Assembly (NCBI GenBank): GCA_963730285.1 | Contig: CAVSQY010000010.1 | Coordinates: forward strand, 1 to 64,000 | Direction: 5' to 3' | DNA: 64,000 nt | DNA from: JARDZU01 sp963730285 | GTDB lineage: Bacteria > Actinomycetota > Acidimicrobiia > Spongiisociales > ZC4RG35 | Translations under genes and position numbers: made by a program | Notes under the pieces: generated by a model | What the model was told of the DNA's origin: nothing | Seen by the model: only the letters and a program-made list of their open reading frames with translations | The model's database searches: none | Part shown: one piece after another, positions 1 through 8,082 of the stretch | Position numbering within the stretch: the first letter of the stretch is position 1 | How the letters are laid out: each line of letters begins with the position of its first letter

Positions 1-3000
1 CACCAACCCCTCGAGTACCCCGAGTTCGCCGAGACGATGCGCGATGGTCTGGTCCCGATCAGCCCGCCCACCGAGGACGGGCTGGCCCGTGCCATCGCCC
101 AGCCGGCCCGCGACGTTGGATTGGATCTCGAACCGGGGCTGGTGACCCGGATCGTCGACGATGTGCGCGGTGAGCCGGGAAGCCTGCCGCTCATGCAACA
201 TGCGCTGTCGGAGCTCTTTCAAGCGCGCGAGCACAACATCCTGACCCTGGCGGCCTACACCCGCACCAGAGGGGTGCTCGGCGCTTTGGGGCGACGAGCC
301 GAGGAGATCTACCGGCAGTTGCCCGACGAGGGGAAGGAAGCGGCCCGGCAGATCTTCCTCCGACTGGTCAATGTCGACGAGATCGCCGACGACACCAGAC
401 GACGGGTCCGTCAGACAGAGCTCACAAGTCTCGGGATCAAGCCAAGGGTGCTCGAAGACGTCATTCAGCAGTTCGGATCGTTTCGCCTCCTCTCCTTCGA
501 TCAAGACGGTGCTACTCGAACCCCAACCGTCGAGGTTGCCCACGAGGCGTTGATTAGAGAATGGGACCGGCTCCGGACCTGGGTCGACGAACGCCGCGAG
601 GACTTGCTGATCCATCGACGGATCCTCATCACCGCACACGACTGGGAAGAGACGGCGAGCGACCCGAGCTTCTTGTTGAGGGGTAGCCGGCTGGAACAAG
701 CACTCACATGGCAGGAGCGAACGGACATCACCATCTCGGAAACAGAGATGAGTCTCATCGAGGCCAGTATCGAGATTGAGCAACGCGAGAAAGCTGCTCG
801 TGAGGCACTGGAAGCCAAAGCTGCGCGACGACGCAAGGCGGTCATTGGCGTTCTTGCAGGTGGGCTCCTGGTGGCCGGTGCGCTCGGTTTCGTTGCCCTG
901 GACCGAGCGCACCATTCGAGAGTGGCAGCCGCCGAGAGCTTCGCTCAGGAGCTGTCATCGGCGGCGATGCTGGCGGTCGCCGACGACCCGGAACTCGCTG
1001 TTCTTCTTTCCCTTAAGTCCGTTGAAGCAACCACCAAGGTTGGGCTTGACGTGTCACCTCAAGTGGCCTCCGCCCTCCGCGATACCCTGCGTCAAGACCG
1101 AGTCGAGCTACGCCTGTCGGGTGGCACTTATGTTGCTGCATATGATCCCAACGCGACCTCAATCGTCACTGACGGACCGACCGATTCAGATGCCTATCTG
1201 ATGTTGTTCGATGCCGAAACGGGTGACACGAAGGCAAAACTGCATCCCCCGGACGATACGGGGCGTCCAAGTGCGGTGTCTTTCGACGTCAGCGGCGATC
1301 TCATAGCTGTATCCCGCACCCATCAGGATGTCGAACCGTCGGAACTCGCCCCAGAAGAAGTGGCCGTCGACATATACAGCGTCAACCCTTCCGAACATGT
1401 TCTGAGTCTTTTCGGACCACCTGGCTATTACAGCAAACCAAGTTTCGGCACTAGCGGATTCATTGCCGCCACCCTCTCCACGGGGAGCTCTTCAACAACA
1501 TATGTATGGCGGATGACCGGCGAAGGCTTCCGCCGATATCAGGACACTGGGGAGTGGTCAGAGTTCATTCCCGGAACGGACACCCTTGTAGTCGCACATC
1601 TGGGTACTGACGATGCCGGAGCGTCAAATCTCGAGCTCATCGACGTGGCCACTGGCAGGTCACACAATTTGTCCGACCTGGGAATTGAACCCGAGGCGTT
1701 TGCTATCAGCCCCGATGGATCCATGATTGCCATCGGCCAAATCGAGGTACCTGCAGTCAAGGTCTTGAGGCTGGATGACGGGTCGCTCGTTTTCAGCGAA
1801 AGAGCACCCGATCCTCAATCCCTATCCTGGAGTCCCGACTCGTCAAGATTGGCAGCCAGCGGCAACGATGCCGACGTCACCATCTTCGACCTTGCATCGC
1901 CTGAAGACGACCCACTCGTGCTCACAGGTCCGGGTGCGTCGATATATGGCACGTCCTTCTCACCCGATGGCAACAGCCTCGTCGCCGCCTCGCTGGACGG
2001 CGGAGCAATCGTTTGGAACGTGACCAGCACCGGACGCGGGACAGCCATTTCCACCGGAGGACTACCTGCTGCGTTTCAGTTCGACCCAAGCGGAACGAGG
2101 ATGTTCATCGCGATGTGGGACGAGGATGCACAACTTCGAGGCGTTCCATCTGGCGCGATCCTGGCCACCTATTCAACCCCCACAAGGATTGCAAAAATTG
2201 GCTTCCGGTATGGCTGGCCCAATCAATCGTTCACCACGGTCGCCGGAACCAGAGCGATCGACGACTCCAGGGCCGGAGTACTGATGGACATTCGAGGACA
2301 TCAGACCGATGTGTTTCCTGACTGTGAGACGCCAAGACTCACATCGCCCGACAGTCAGCTGGTGCTTGTGGACCCGTTCGTGGATGAATGCCGATACCCG
2401 GAGGACGAAGAGCACTCAAGTGGCCTCTTCGATCTTGCGAACGGTGAGACTCTCATCCCAATGGGTCCAAGATCGATCATCTTTGGTGTGTTCTCGCCTG
2501 GCCGGGCACCAGGCGAGGCTTACGTGGCGGTCAACTTGGACTTTTCGACAATCGAGGTGTACTCGCTCGCGTCGATGTCTCTTCTGGGACATCTCGATAA
2601 GGAGGACCTCGAACGCACGGACGCTTTTCTCCAGCTCTTGGTAGATCCAAAGGGTCGATATCTCGGTATAGGCACCAATGGGCCGCGAGCTCTCGTGGTC
2701 GACATGGACAAGGTTCGTGAGGGAGTGTCGATGACCGAGGCTCTCGTCTTCAACAGGGAGGCACACAAAGGAAACGTCGGGAGTGTCGACCCGAGTAGTG
2801 ACGCCATGGCAGTGAGTGCTGGGAACGAGGGCACATACCGGGTCTGGGACCTCGCAAAGGGCGAGATGCTCTTCGAAGTGAGGGTGAACACCGATTCCGC
2901 TGCTGCGAGATTTACGCCCGACGGCAGCCAACTTGCGTATGAGGATGCGGGCGGTGTTATCAGATTCACACCAGTGGACAACGACGAAGTCATCGCTCAA

Positions 3001-3078
3001 GCTCGCGCCACAGTGACACGCTCATTGACCGACGACGAGTGCCGCCAATACCTGCACACCGACGGATGCGAGGATTAG
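1..3078 (+). CDS. nSTAND-type NTPase with transmembrane helix and C-terminal beta-propeller (5' end outside window)
   Basis: The reading frame is open from base 1, so the N-terminus lies upstream of the window. The first ~230 residues resemble the distal part of novel STAND NTPase modules (GSLPLMQHALSELF, then winged-helix/arm segments rich in Arg and Asp). A single hydrophobic helix follows near residues 280-300 (VIGVLAGGLLVAGALGFVAL). The remainder is a long WD40-like/beta-propeller region with repeated FSPDG-type blades (SPDGSMIAIG, SPDSSRLAAS, SPDGNSLVAA). In actinobacteria this architecture is often led by a BTAD/SARP DNA-binding domain; in other lineages it is led by TIR or protease effectors. 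Which applies here cannot be seen. The gene ends 53 bases before the tRNA-derived end of the neighbouring island, so it is probably chromosomal backbone. STAND proteins act as signal-dependent switches in regulation or conflict; the ligand is unknown. Confidence 0.75.
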   Translation, partial: HQPLEYPEFAETMRDGLVPISPPTEDGLARAIAQPARDVGLDLEPGLVTRIVDDVRGEPGSLPLMQHALSELFQAREHNILTLAAYTRTRGVLGALGRRAEEIYRQLPDEGKEAARQIFLRLVNVDEIADDTRRRVRQTELTSLGIKPRVLEDVIQQFGSFRLLSFDQDGATRTPTVEVAHEALIREWDRLRTWVDERREDLLIHRRILITAHDWEETASDPSFLLRGSRLEQALTWQERTDITISETEMSLIEASIEIEQREKAAREALEAKAARRRKAVIGVLAGGLLVAGALGFVALDRAHHSRVAAAESFAQELSSAAMLAVADDPELAVLLSLKSVEATTKVGLDVSPQVASALRDTLRQDRVELRLSGGTYVAAYDPNATSIVTDGPTDSDAYLMLFDAETGDTKAKLHPPDDTGRPSAVSFDVSGDLIAVSRTHQDVEPSELAPEEVAVDIYSVNPSEHVLSLFGPPGYYSKPSFGTSGFIAATLSTGSSSTTYVWRMTGEGFRRYQDTGEWSEFIPGTDTLVVAHLGTDDAGASNLELIDVATGRSHNLSDLGIEPEAFAISPDGSMIAIGQIEVPAVKVLRLDDGSLVFSERAPDPQSLSWSPDSSRLAASGNDADVTIFDLASPEDDPLVLTGPGASIYGTSFSPDGNSLVAASLDGGAIVWNVTSTGRGTAISTGGLPAAFQFDPSGTRMFIAMWDEDAQLRGVPSGAILATYSTPTRIAKIGFRYGWPNQSFTTVAGTRAIDDSRAGVLMDIRGHQTDVFPDCETPRLTSPDSQLVLVDPFVDECRYPEDEEHSSGLFDLANGETLIPMGPRSIIFGVFSPGRAPGEAYVAVNLDFSTIEVYSLASMSLLGHLDKEDLERTDAFLQLLVDPKGRYLGIGTNGPRALVVDMDKVREGVSMTEALVFNREAHKGNVGSVDPSSDAMAVSAGNEGTYRVWDLAKGEMLFEVRVNTDSAAARFTPDGSQLAYEDAGGVIRFTPVDNDEVIAQARATVTRSLTDDECRQYLHTDGCED

Positions 3079-3131
3079 GGCGATGCCGCTCGTGGGTCAA
3101 GTCGCCTGACCTGACGTGGGGTTCCTCGGTT

Positions 3132-3179
3132 GTGGGCGTTGACGGACTCGAACCGCCGACCCCTGCCTTGTAAGGGCAG
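3132..3179. repeat. Distal attachment-site copy (3' fragment of tRNA-Val)
   Basis: These 48 bases are identical to 6293-6340, covering the tRNA anticodon arm, T arm and acceptor 3' strand. The 5' half of the tRNA is absent (3180 onward diverges), so this is not a functional tRNA but the displaced copy created by integration. It marks the island end away from the intact tRNA. Confidence 0.9.
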
Positions 3180-3281
3180 ATCAGGGGATTTTCGCCAGCG
3201 GCCAGTTCGCCCAGAAATGAGCTTTGACCTGGGGTTTTGGCGCTGGACGCTTGCCAGCGTTTCGCGGCGTTTCTCACCCTC

Positions 3282-3301
3282 TGACGGACAAATGACGGAC
3301 A
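3282..3301. repeat. Tandem TGACGGACA pair inside the left island end
   Basis: TGACGGACA occurs at 3282-3290 and again at 3293-3301, an 11-bp period that puts both copies on the same helical face. The pair lies about 100 bases inside the left att copy. An inverted repeat CGCTGG/CCAGCG lies just before it (3241-3246 and 3254-3259). Spaced direct repeats near att sites are typical of integrase arm-type or excisionase binding sites; that function is inferred. Confidence 0.45.
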
Positions 3302-3341
3302 GTGGGAGCGCAAGATCGGTCAGGGCCCCGGTACGAGCCCT

Positions 3342-4217
3342 TCACCGAGAGGATGAGTCACCGATGGTCGCTAGGTCCATGAGGAGACTGTTCGCCCAGT
3401 CGACGGCAGCTTGATGAGACTCGGCCACGGTTTCGGCGTGGGGTGATGTGGAGTCCATGCCTTCCCGTGCTGCCTGATACAGGTCGTTCCATGTGCTGGT
3501 CGGGTTGACGATGGCGGGCCAGGGATGGGTCTGCCTAAAGGCGAACAGCCTCTTGGTGGTAACCGCCAGCCCGGTCAGGTCGACGGAGCGCGTCGAGTGC
3601 ATGAGTTGGAGGTCGATCAAATCGTGGGCACGTTCGGAATCAGGGAGAGTGATGGCGTGAAGCTTTTGCGCCATCTGGTGGACGATCGGTACGAGCGGAA
3701 CGGGTTCGGGCGCAGGTAATCCGAGTGCTTCGAAGAGTTCGAGCGTGTCGGCTGAAATGTCGTATTCGGGAGATGCGGTCGAGTCGAGCTCATCTCGACT
3801 GAGTTCAAACGAGATGGAGTGCGGCCACTTCGACCCCTTGTACAAGAGGTTGATCGAGTAGGGCTGCAGGACATACTGCTCTGGGACTCCGTCGGGTTCG
3901 GCTCTTGGCCGTTCAGCGACAGTGCCCGTGAAACCACCCCAACCCGCGACGAGCCGCTCTTGGAACGCCTGGTGGAACTCCTTGACCGCTAGTGCTTGTG
4001 AGACGTCGAGGTCGACAGAGAATCGGCTTGCGTCACCGTATCGGAAGTACATGGCCGCCCCACCTTTGACGGCGCCGGCCGGAAGCATCTGTCCAATGAC
4101 GGTATTGGCGAGGTCTCTGTAGCGCCGCTGATTCTCCGGAGAACCCTCTTCCTTGACCCCAGTCAGTGCCCTGATCCGGTCGAGGATCGCCCTTGCGGTA
4201 GCCGGGGAATCAGGCAT
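3342..4217 (-). CDS. abiEii: AbiEii-family nucleotidyltransferase toxin
   Basis: This 291-residue protein has the AbiEii/AbiGii nucleotidyltransferase core. Around residues 50-73 is KGGAAMYFRYG followed by SRFSVDLDV, the GG...R.S.DLD motif that binds nucleotide and metal. It fits the toxin half of type IV AbiE systems, which block growth or abort phage infection by transferring nucleotides to a cellular RNA; in studied homologues this is the tRNA acceptor end. Its ATG (4217-4215) shares one base with the TGA of the upstream antitoxin gene, so translation is coupled. The pair is the main cargo of the tRNA-Val island. The frame is intact and the motif residues are present, so the toxin may still be active. 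Confidence 0.85.
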   Translation of the reverse strand: MPDSPATARAILDRIRALTGVKEEGSPENQRRYRDLANTVIGQMLPAGAVKGGAAMYFRYGDASRFSVDLDVSQALAVKEFHQAFQERLVAGWGGFTGTVAERPRAEPDGVPEQYVLQPYSINLLYKGSKWPHSISFELSRDELDSTASPEYDISADTLELFEALGLPAPEPVPLVPIVHQMAQKLHAITLPDSERAHDLIDLQLMHSTRSVDLTGLAVTTKRLFAFRQTHPWPAIVNPTSTWNDLYQAAREGMDSTSPHAETVAESHQAAVDWANSLLMDLATIGDSSSR

Positions 4218-4774
4218 CAGGCGTCCTCGCCTCCTTGGAGCGCGGCGAACAGTTCGTCACGATCCCGGGAGAGGACGAGGCCCTCGGCCGCTGCTCGATC
4301 AGCAGCTTCGAGGAGCCTCTCGGTCATAACTCTTGCCCGACAGTCCAGAAGAGCACGCTTCACAGTGACGGTAGGGATCGCCTCGAAAACGGTCAGATCC
4401 TCCACAGGGAGGCTGCGTTTAGCCACATGGAGCCACATTGGGTGATTGGCTCGAGTACGCCGCGGAGTACCCACCCACACCGACCTCGGATTCACCGAAG
4501 CCAGCTCATATAGGGCCAGGGTGGACTCCCCCATCAGATACGCATCCTCACCCACTCGAAGCACCGCCGCCATGAAGGCATCCCGGTCCGTAGTCGGAAC
4601 GTCGTTCATCCGATACAGACCGTACGCAACGTTGCTCAGCACACCCCGATGCGCCAGCTTTGCCAGTTCGACTACCGGAACGCCGATCTCCCTGGCTTGA
4701 CGAGTGGTGACAAATCCATACTGGTCGACAGCAAGTCGCCAGAGCTTTCGTTTGTAAGTAGCGACAGGTTCCAT
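4217..4774 (-). CDS. abiEi: AbiEi-type antitoxin / transcriptional autoregulator
   Basis: This 185-residue protein matches the AbiEi layout. The N-terminal winged helix spans about residues 10-60, with FVTTRQAREIGVPVVELAKL and a GLYRM turn, and is followed by a C-terminal antitoxin domain. AbiEi antitoxins usually bind inverted repeats in their own promoter and neutralise AbiEii. The promoter should therefore lie between 4775 and about 4870. The gene comes first and overlaps the toxin start by one base (TGATG), the normal AbiE order. The ATG at 4774 is chosen because the winged helix begins immediately after it. The AbiEi assignment rests on domain pattern and neighbourhood; overall sequence conservation in this family is low. 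Confidence 0.8.
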   Translation of the reverse strand: MEPVATYKRKLWRLAVDQYGFVTTRQAREIGVPVVELAKLAHRGVLSNVAYGLYRMNDVPTTDRDAFMAAVLRVGEDAYLMGESTLALYELASVNPRSVWVGTPRRTRANHPMWLHVAKRSLPVEDLTVFEAIPTVTVKRALLDCRARVMTERLLEAADRAAAEGLVLSRDRDELFAALQGGEDA

Positions 4775-4859
4775 CGATGTGGCACAACACTACCATTTTT
4801 GGTATTGTTCCGCCGTCCTTCACCCGAACCCCGAGCGGGGTTTCTTCCGCGACGTGGTC

Positions 4860-5120
4860 GCGGATGGCGATCGCTCAAGACTACCCCTACAGGAACCTGA
4901 ATCCGATCACGCCCGTATTGAGCAGTACCGGTGTCTCGAGCAATGGCCGTCGCCCGACGAAGGTCTGGTGTTCACCGCCCCAGGCGGAGGTGCACTCAGA
5001 CGATCCTTCCGCCGCCGGTACTGGAAGCCGGCTGTCCGAGATTCCGTTGGGGAACCGATGCGATTCCACGATCTGCGGCACAGCCACGTGGCCCACCTCA
5101 TCGAACAGGGAATCCACCGA
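4860..5120 (+). pseudogene. Tyrosine recombinase (phage-type integrase) relic 1
   Basis: This frame reads DEGLVFTAPGGGALRR, then FRRRYWKPAV, then FHDLRHSHVAHLIEQGI, matching the catalytic domain of actinobacterial phage-type integrases up to the H-x-L-R-H box (5067-5081). The upstream catalytic arginine region and the downstream LGH...Y nucleophile segment are missing. After residue ~112 of the frame the similarity stops abruptly. It is a fragment of an integrase that once moved the island, or of an earlier occupant of the same tRNA site. Confidence 0.75.
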
Positions 5121-5431
5121 GTGGGCGGCGGCTCTAGCATGTGCCGAGCCGAGCGCCCTTCGGGAGCGAGGGCTCTGGCTGCGTCTGACCATCAGAAATG
5201 AGGGCAGTGACGTCACTCTCTTGGGTGATGGTGTCATGAGCGCCATGATGAGTGAAGAAGTGTCGAAGGTCGGGGGGTTAGTACCTGTAGAGAACCTTGT
5301 CGTATTCGATGTCAATGGCCGACCGGCCGAGTTGGTCGTGGAAACCGGATTTGGATCCTTGCTGGACCTCGGGAAGCCTCCTCAACAGCCGTGATGTCCA
5401 GAAGCATCCCCACCCGAAATCGTTAGCCCCA
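5121..5431. other. Island stretch without a recognisable gene
   Basis: One frame (from about 5236 to 5394) stays open and would encode some 52 residues ending DLGKPPQQP. I recognise no family and see no good ribosome binding site. An imperfect inverted repeat lies at about 5143-5175 (GAGCCGAGCGCCC against GGGAGCGAGGGCTC) without a T-run. This looks like degraded cargo between the first integrase relic and the membrane-protein gene. Confidence 0.4.
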
Positions 5432-5833
5432 ATGTCACGTAGGACCCTTGCCGCGCTCGTTGACTCATCGCTAGGAATACTCATAGCAGGTGGACTCATG
5501 CTTGGGGTGTTCCCATGGATTTCGACTGTCATGTATCAAGCGGTGGGGAGCGCAAGCCCTTGGGGCGTTGTTGCCAGACTGGTGGGGATCGTCGCGACGG
5601 GAGCAGCTCTTGCGGGTCTCATACTGTGGACAAAGGTTCGTCCAATCGCCGTTGCCGTACCGGCCGTCGCCATCATTCTTCTCTACAGCGCCCTCCTACT
5701 CTGGCCGGGCCTCCCTTCGCGGGTATCAAACCTCCTGCGTCTCGTGTCTGGACTCGGTGCGATTCCATTCGTTGCCGCCGGGCTCCTCGGAGTCGGAGCC
5801 TTGTACAAGCGTGGGAAACTCCTGAATCGGTAA
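5432..5833 (+). CDS. Small four-helix membrane protein of the island
   Basis: From the ATG at 5432 the product is 133 residues: a short basic start (MSRRTLAAL) and four hydrophobic helices near residues 10-30, 42-62, 67-86 and 95-120, ending in a basic tail (KRGKLLNR). A longer in-frame start at 5297 would add 45 polar residues with no membrane character, so the internal ATG is preferred. I recognise no family. Its place between the toxin-antitoxin pair and the second integrase relic marks it as island cargo. It could be a membrane-acting accessory of a lost system; that is speculation. Confidence 0.5.
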   Translation: MSRRTLAALVDSSLGILIAGGLMLGVFPWISTVMYQAVGSASPWGVVARLVGIVATGAALAGLILWTKVRPIAVAVPAVAIILLYSALLLWPGLPSRVSNLLRLVSGLGAIPFVAAGLLGVGALYKRGKLLNR

Positions 5834-5989
5834 AGATCCGCGCCGGCCGGGGCTATGCGCTGTCCGGGTCACCAACTGCTGGAGACGATCACAAGAGTCC
5901 GGTCCATCATGCATTCATTACACTTCATGGCCAATGCGTACTGCGCGCGAATGCCGTCAGTACGGATCAGCTACCAAGGGCGCGTGGTA

Positions 5990-6183
5990 CATATCGCCGC
6001 TTCGGTCGGTGAGCCGTACCGGGTGCACGACCTGAGACACACTCACGCCGCATGGCTGATCGCCAACGGCGAGCATGCCAAGACCATCCAAAACTCGGCC
6101 ATGCCTCGATAAGAACCACGCTCGACCGCTACGGGCACCTGATGCCGGGCCTCGATGCGGGCGCCGCAGACCGCCTCGATTAG
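5990..6183 (+). pseudogene. Tyrosine recombinase relic 2, frameshifted
   Basis: One frame gives VGEPYRVHDLRHTHAAWLI followed by ANGEHAKTIQ. A neighbouring frame then continues LGHASIRTTLDRYGHLMPGL and stops at 6181-6183. Together these are the C-terminal H-x-L-R-H, LGH and tyrosine-nucleophile (DRYGHL) boxes of a phage-type integrase, separated by a frameshift near 6090-6096. The N-terminal two thirds are missing. Since it repeats the HDLRH box also present at 5067-5081, it comes from a second integrase copy. Its position beside tRNA-Val matches where such genes normally lie. Confidence 0.8.
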
Positions 6184-6201
6184 CTAGCAGCCGGCCGTGG
6201 C

Positions 6202-6220
6202 AAGCACTCAGGAAGCACTC
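6202..6220. repeat. Tandem AAGCACTC pair inside the right island end
   Basis: AAGCACTC occurs at 6202-6209 and 6213-6220, an 11-bp period like that of the pair at the other island end. It lies between the integrase relic and the tRNA. Integrase arm-site function is inferred from spacing and position. Confidence 0.4.
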
Positions 6221-6292
6221 GCCGAGCTCCGAGTGTCTCTAAGCTTCCCACCTCAAAGGCCAGGAACTAGACCTGACCAGGGACTTCTCTTA

Positions 6293-6340
6293 GTGGGCGT
6301 TGACGGACTCGAACCGCCGACCCCTGCCTTGTAAGGGCAG
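6293..6340. repeat. Attachment-site copy within the intact tRNA-Val
   Basis: This is the second copy of the 48-bp repeat at 3132-3179, here forming the 3' part of the complete tRNA gene. The bases flanking the two copies differ immediately (3131 T against 6292 A; 3180 A against 6341 T), so the repeat is exactly 48 bp. Confidence 0.9.
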
Positions 6341-6367
6341 TGCTCTAGCCAACTGAGCTAAACGCCC
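6294..6367 (-). tRNA. tRNA-Val (anticodon TAC)
   Basis: On the minus strand the sequence folds as a standard cloverleaf. The acceptor stem is GGGCGTT/AACGCCC, the D stem GCTC/GAGC, the anticodon stem CTGCC/GGCAG with loop CTTACAA (anticodon TAC), and the T arm GGCGG-TTCGAGT-CCGTC. The discriminator base is A and no CCA is encoded. It reads valine GUA codons. The gene is the integration target of the neighbouring island and remains intact after insertion. Confidence 0.95.
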
Positions 6368-6502
6368 GTAGGTCAGAAAAGTCTAAGAGATATAGGTCGC
6401 TGTACCCATTCAACATCCTGGGGATAAATGTCGATACATCTCTAGACAAATCCCCAATGGCGGCCAGAGGCATTCCTACGCTGGCCCGAGGCTAGGAACG
6501 GT

Positions 6503-7435
<933 letters not shown>

Positions 7436-7443
7436 CCATTCGG

Positions 7444-7758
7444 TCAGGCGGTCTTGACCAGGTCCCAGAGCTCATCGGTGTTTGCCTCCAGGGGTAGTGC
7501 AGAGTCGCCCTGACTCGGACGACCACGACCACGACGACGGTGGAAGGGCTGGCCATCCCAGAAGATGACGCCGCCCCACACGCCCCATTCGTGGCCATCG
7601 ATCAACGCCACTTCCAGGCATCTCACCCGCACCTGACATGAGGCGCAGATGCGCTGCGCCTCGGCCAGCTCGGCGGGATTGTCGGAGAAGAACAGCTCGT
7701 GGCTGCCCTCCTGGCTACATCGACCTTCGTCCTGGAGTTGTCTCAGTTGTGAATTCAT
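7444..7758 (-). CDS. whiB7: WhiB7-like Fe-S transcriptional regulator with AT-hook
   Basis: This 104-residue protein has the four WhiB cysteines at 14, 38, 41 and 47 (C-x23-C-x2-C-x5-C), which ligate a [4Fe-4S] cluster. The turn HEWGVWGGVIF follows, and then a basic AT-hook RRRGRGRP near residues 74-81. The GVWGG.IF turn plus AT-hook is the signature of WhiB7, the activator of intrinsic antibiotic resistance that binds the primary sigma factor and an AT-rich element upstream of the -35 box. Other WhiB paralogues normally lack the hook. The gene is preceded by an intrinsic terminator, an upstream ORF and a promoter with an AT-rich element, all features of attenuated whiB7 leaders. The acidic C-terminal tail after the hook is longer than in the mycobacterial protein. 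Confidence 0.85.
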   Translation of the reverse strand: MNSQLRQLQDEGRCSQEGSHELFFSDNPAELAEAQRICASCQVRVRCLEVALIDGHEWGVWGGVIFWDGQPFHRRRGRGRPSQGDSALPLEANTDELWDLVKTA

Positions 7759-7792
7759 GTCGAGTCCTTTGTTCTGTTTCGGAGGCGGGAAT

Positions 7793-7818
7793 AAAAAAGG
7801 CCGCCGGATCCCGGCGGC
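7793..7818 (-). terminator. Intrinsic terminator in the whiB7 leader
   Basis: Read on the minus strand, GCCGCCGG (7818-7811), loop GAT and CCGGCGGC (7807-7800) form a perfect 8-bp GC-rich stem. A C and six Ts (7798-7793) follow. The hairpin lies about 35 bases upstream of the whiB7 start and downstream of its promoter, so it would terminate leader transcripts. GGCGGC within the end of the upstream ORF (7866-7861) can pair with the first terminator arm and could act as an antiterminator. Confidence 0.8.
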
Positions 7819-7840
7819 TTCTCAACAGAACGTTGATGGG

Positions 7841-7855
7841 GTCACATCATGTGAC
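7841..7855. promoter_or_regulatory. Perfect palindrome overlapping the upstream-ORF stop codon
   Basis: GTCACAT-C-ATGTGAC is a 7-bp inverted repeat around one central base. The stop codon of the leader ORF (7849-7847) lies inside it. It could be a protein operator or an RNA hairpin that positions terminating ribosomes relative to the downstream terminator. I cannot decide between these from sequence. Confidence 0.4.
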
Positions 7856-7963
7856 GAGAGGCCGCCTCGGAGTGGTGTTGGGCACGGTGCCTTGCGCAGC
7901 GAGCGCGGACGCGCCAAAACGCCCTGCCATTCCGGTGGGAATCATGAGTCGCTGCTTCACCAT
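7847..7963 (-). CDS. Upstream leader ORF of whiB7 (38 codons)
   Basis: The minus-strand ATG at 7963 follows a purine-rich ribosome site (GAGAAAGAGG, about 7 bases spacing). It opens a 38-residue frame starting MVKQRLMIPTGMAGRF and ending RRPLVT before TGA. It starts about 20 bases after the predicted transcription start and stops 29 bases before the terminator stem. Slowed or stalled translation of such ORFs by ribosome-targeting antibiotics is the known trigger that relieves whiB7 attenuation in mycobacteria. The same role here is inferred from architecture, not from peptide similarity. Confidence 0.65.
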   Translation of the reverse strand: MVKQRLMIPTGMAGRFGASALAAQGTVPNTTPRRPLVT

Positions 7964-7989
7964 TGACGTACCTCTTTCTCGACGGCGAC

Positions 7990-8027
7990 AGAATGGCCGC
8001 TTCAAAACCATCCGTCAAGGCAATTAA
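7990..8027 (-). promoter_or_regulatory. Predicted whiB7 promoter with AT-rich upstream element
   Basis: On the minus strand TTGACG (8018-8013) and CATTCT (7995-7990) are separated by exactly 17 bases, a SigA-type promoter. TTAATT (8027-8022) sits three bases upstream of the -35 box. WhiB7 AT-hooks bind such AT-rich DNA directly upstream of -35, so autoactivation is plausible. Confidence 0.6.
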
Positions 8028-8082
8028 GCCAAAGCCTCGGTCACGATTTCGTAACGGGCGTCGGATAGGGTTTCGGCAATCG

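Larger units (their letters stand above)
3132..6340. mobile_element. Decayed integrative island at tRNA-Val(TAC) carrying an AbiE toxin-antitoxin pair
   Basis: A 48-bp perfect direct repeat bounds the segment. One copy (6293-6340) is the 3' part of an intact tRNA-Val; the other (3132-3179) is an isolated fragment in the same orientation. This is the expected product of a tyrosine-recombinase element inserting at a tRNA 3' end: the tRNA stays intact at one junction and the duplicated 3' end marks the far junction. The cargo is AbiEii/AbiEi, a four-helix membrane protein and two degraded integrase pieces, the second beside the tRNA where integrase genes usually sit. Paired short direct repeats with an 11-bp period occur near both ends. 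No intact integrase remains, so the element is probably immobile on its own. Confidence 0.85.

Noticed and set aside
3132..3179. A tRNA gene at the left island boundary
   Set aside because: Only the 3' 48 bases are present; the D arm and 5' acceptor strand are missing, so no cloverleaf can form.
5236..5394. Possible small gene in the island (about 52 residues)
   Set aside because: No ribosome site, no recognisable motif, and it sits in decayed island sequence after an integrase relic.
6419..6456. Inverted repeat TGGGGAT/ATCCCCA upstream of the sigma factor
   Set aside because: The arms are 7 bases with a 24-base gap and no known pattern; too weak to call an operator.
7638..8027. Plus-strand open frames opposite the whiB7 leader
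   Set aside because: Their composition reflects the antisense of whiB7, its uORF and terminator; no ribosome sites or family motifs.
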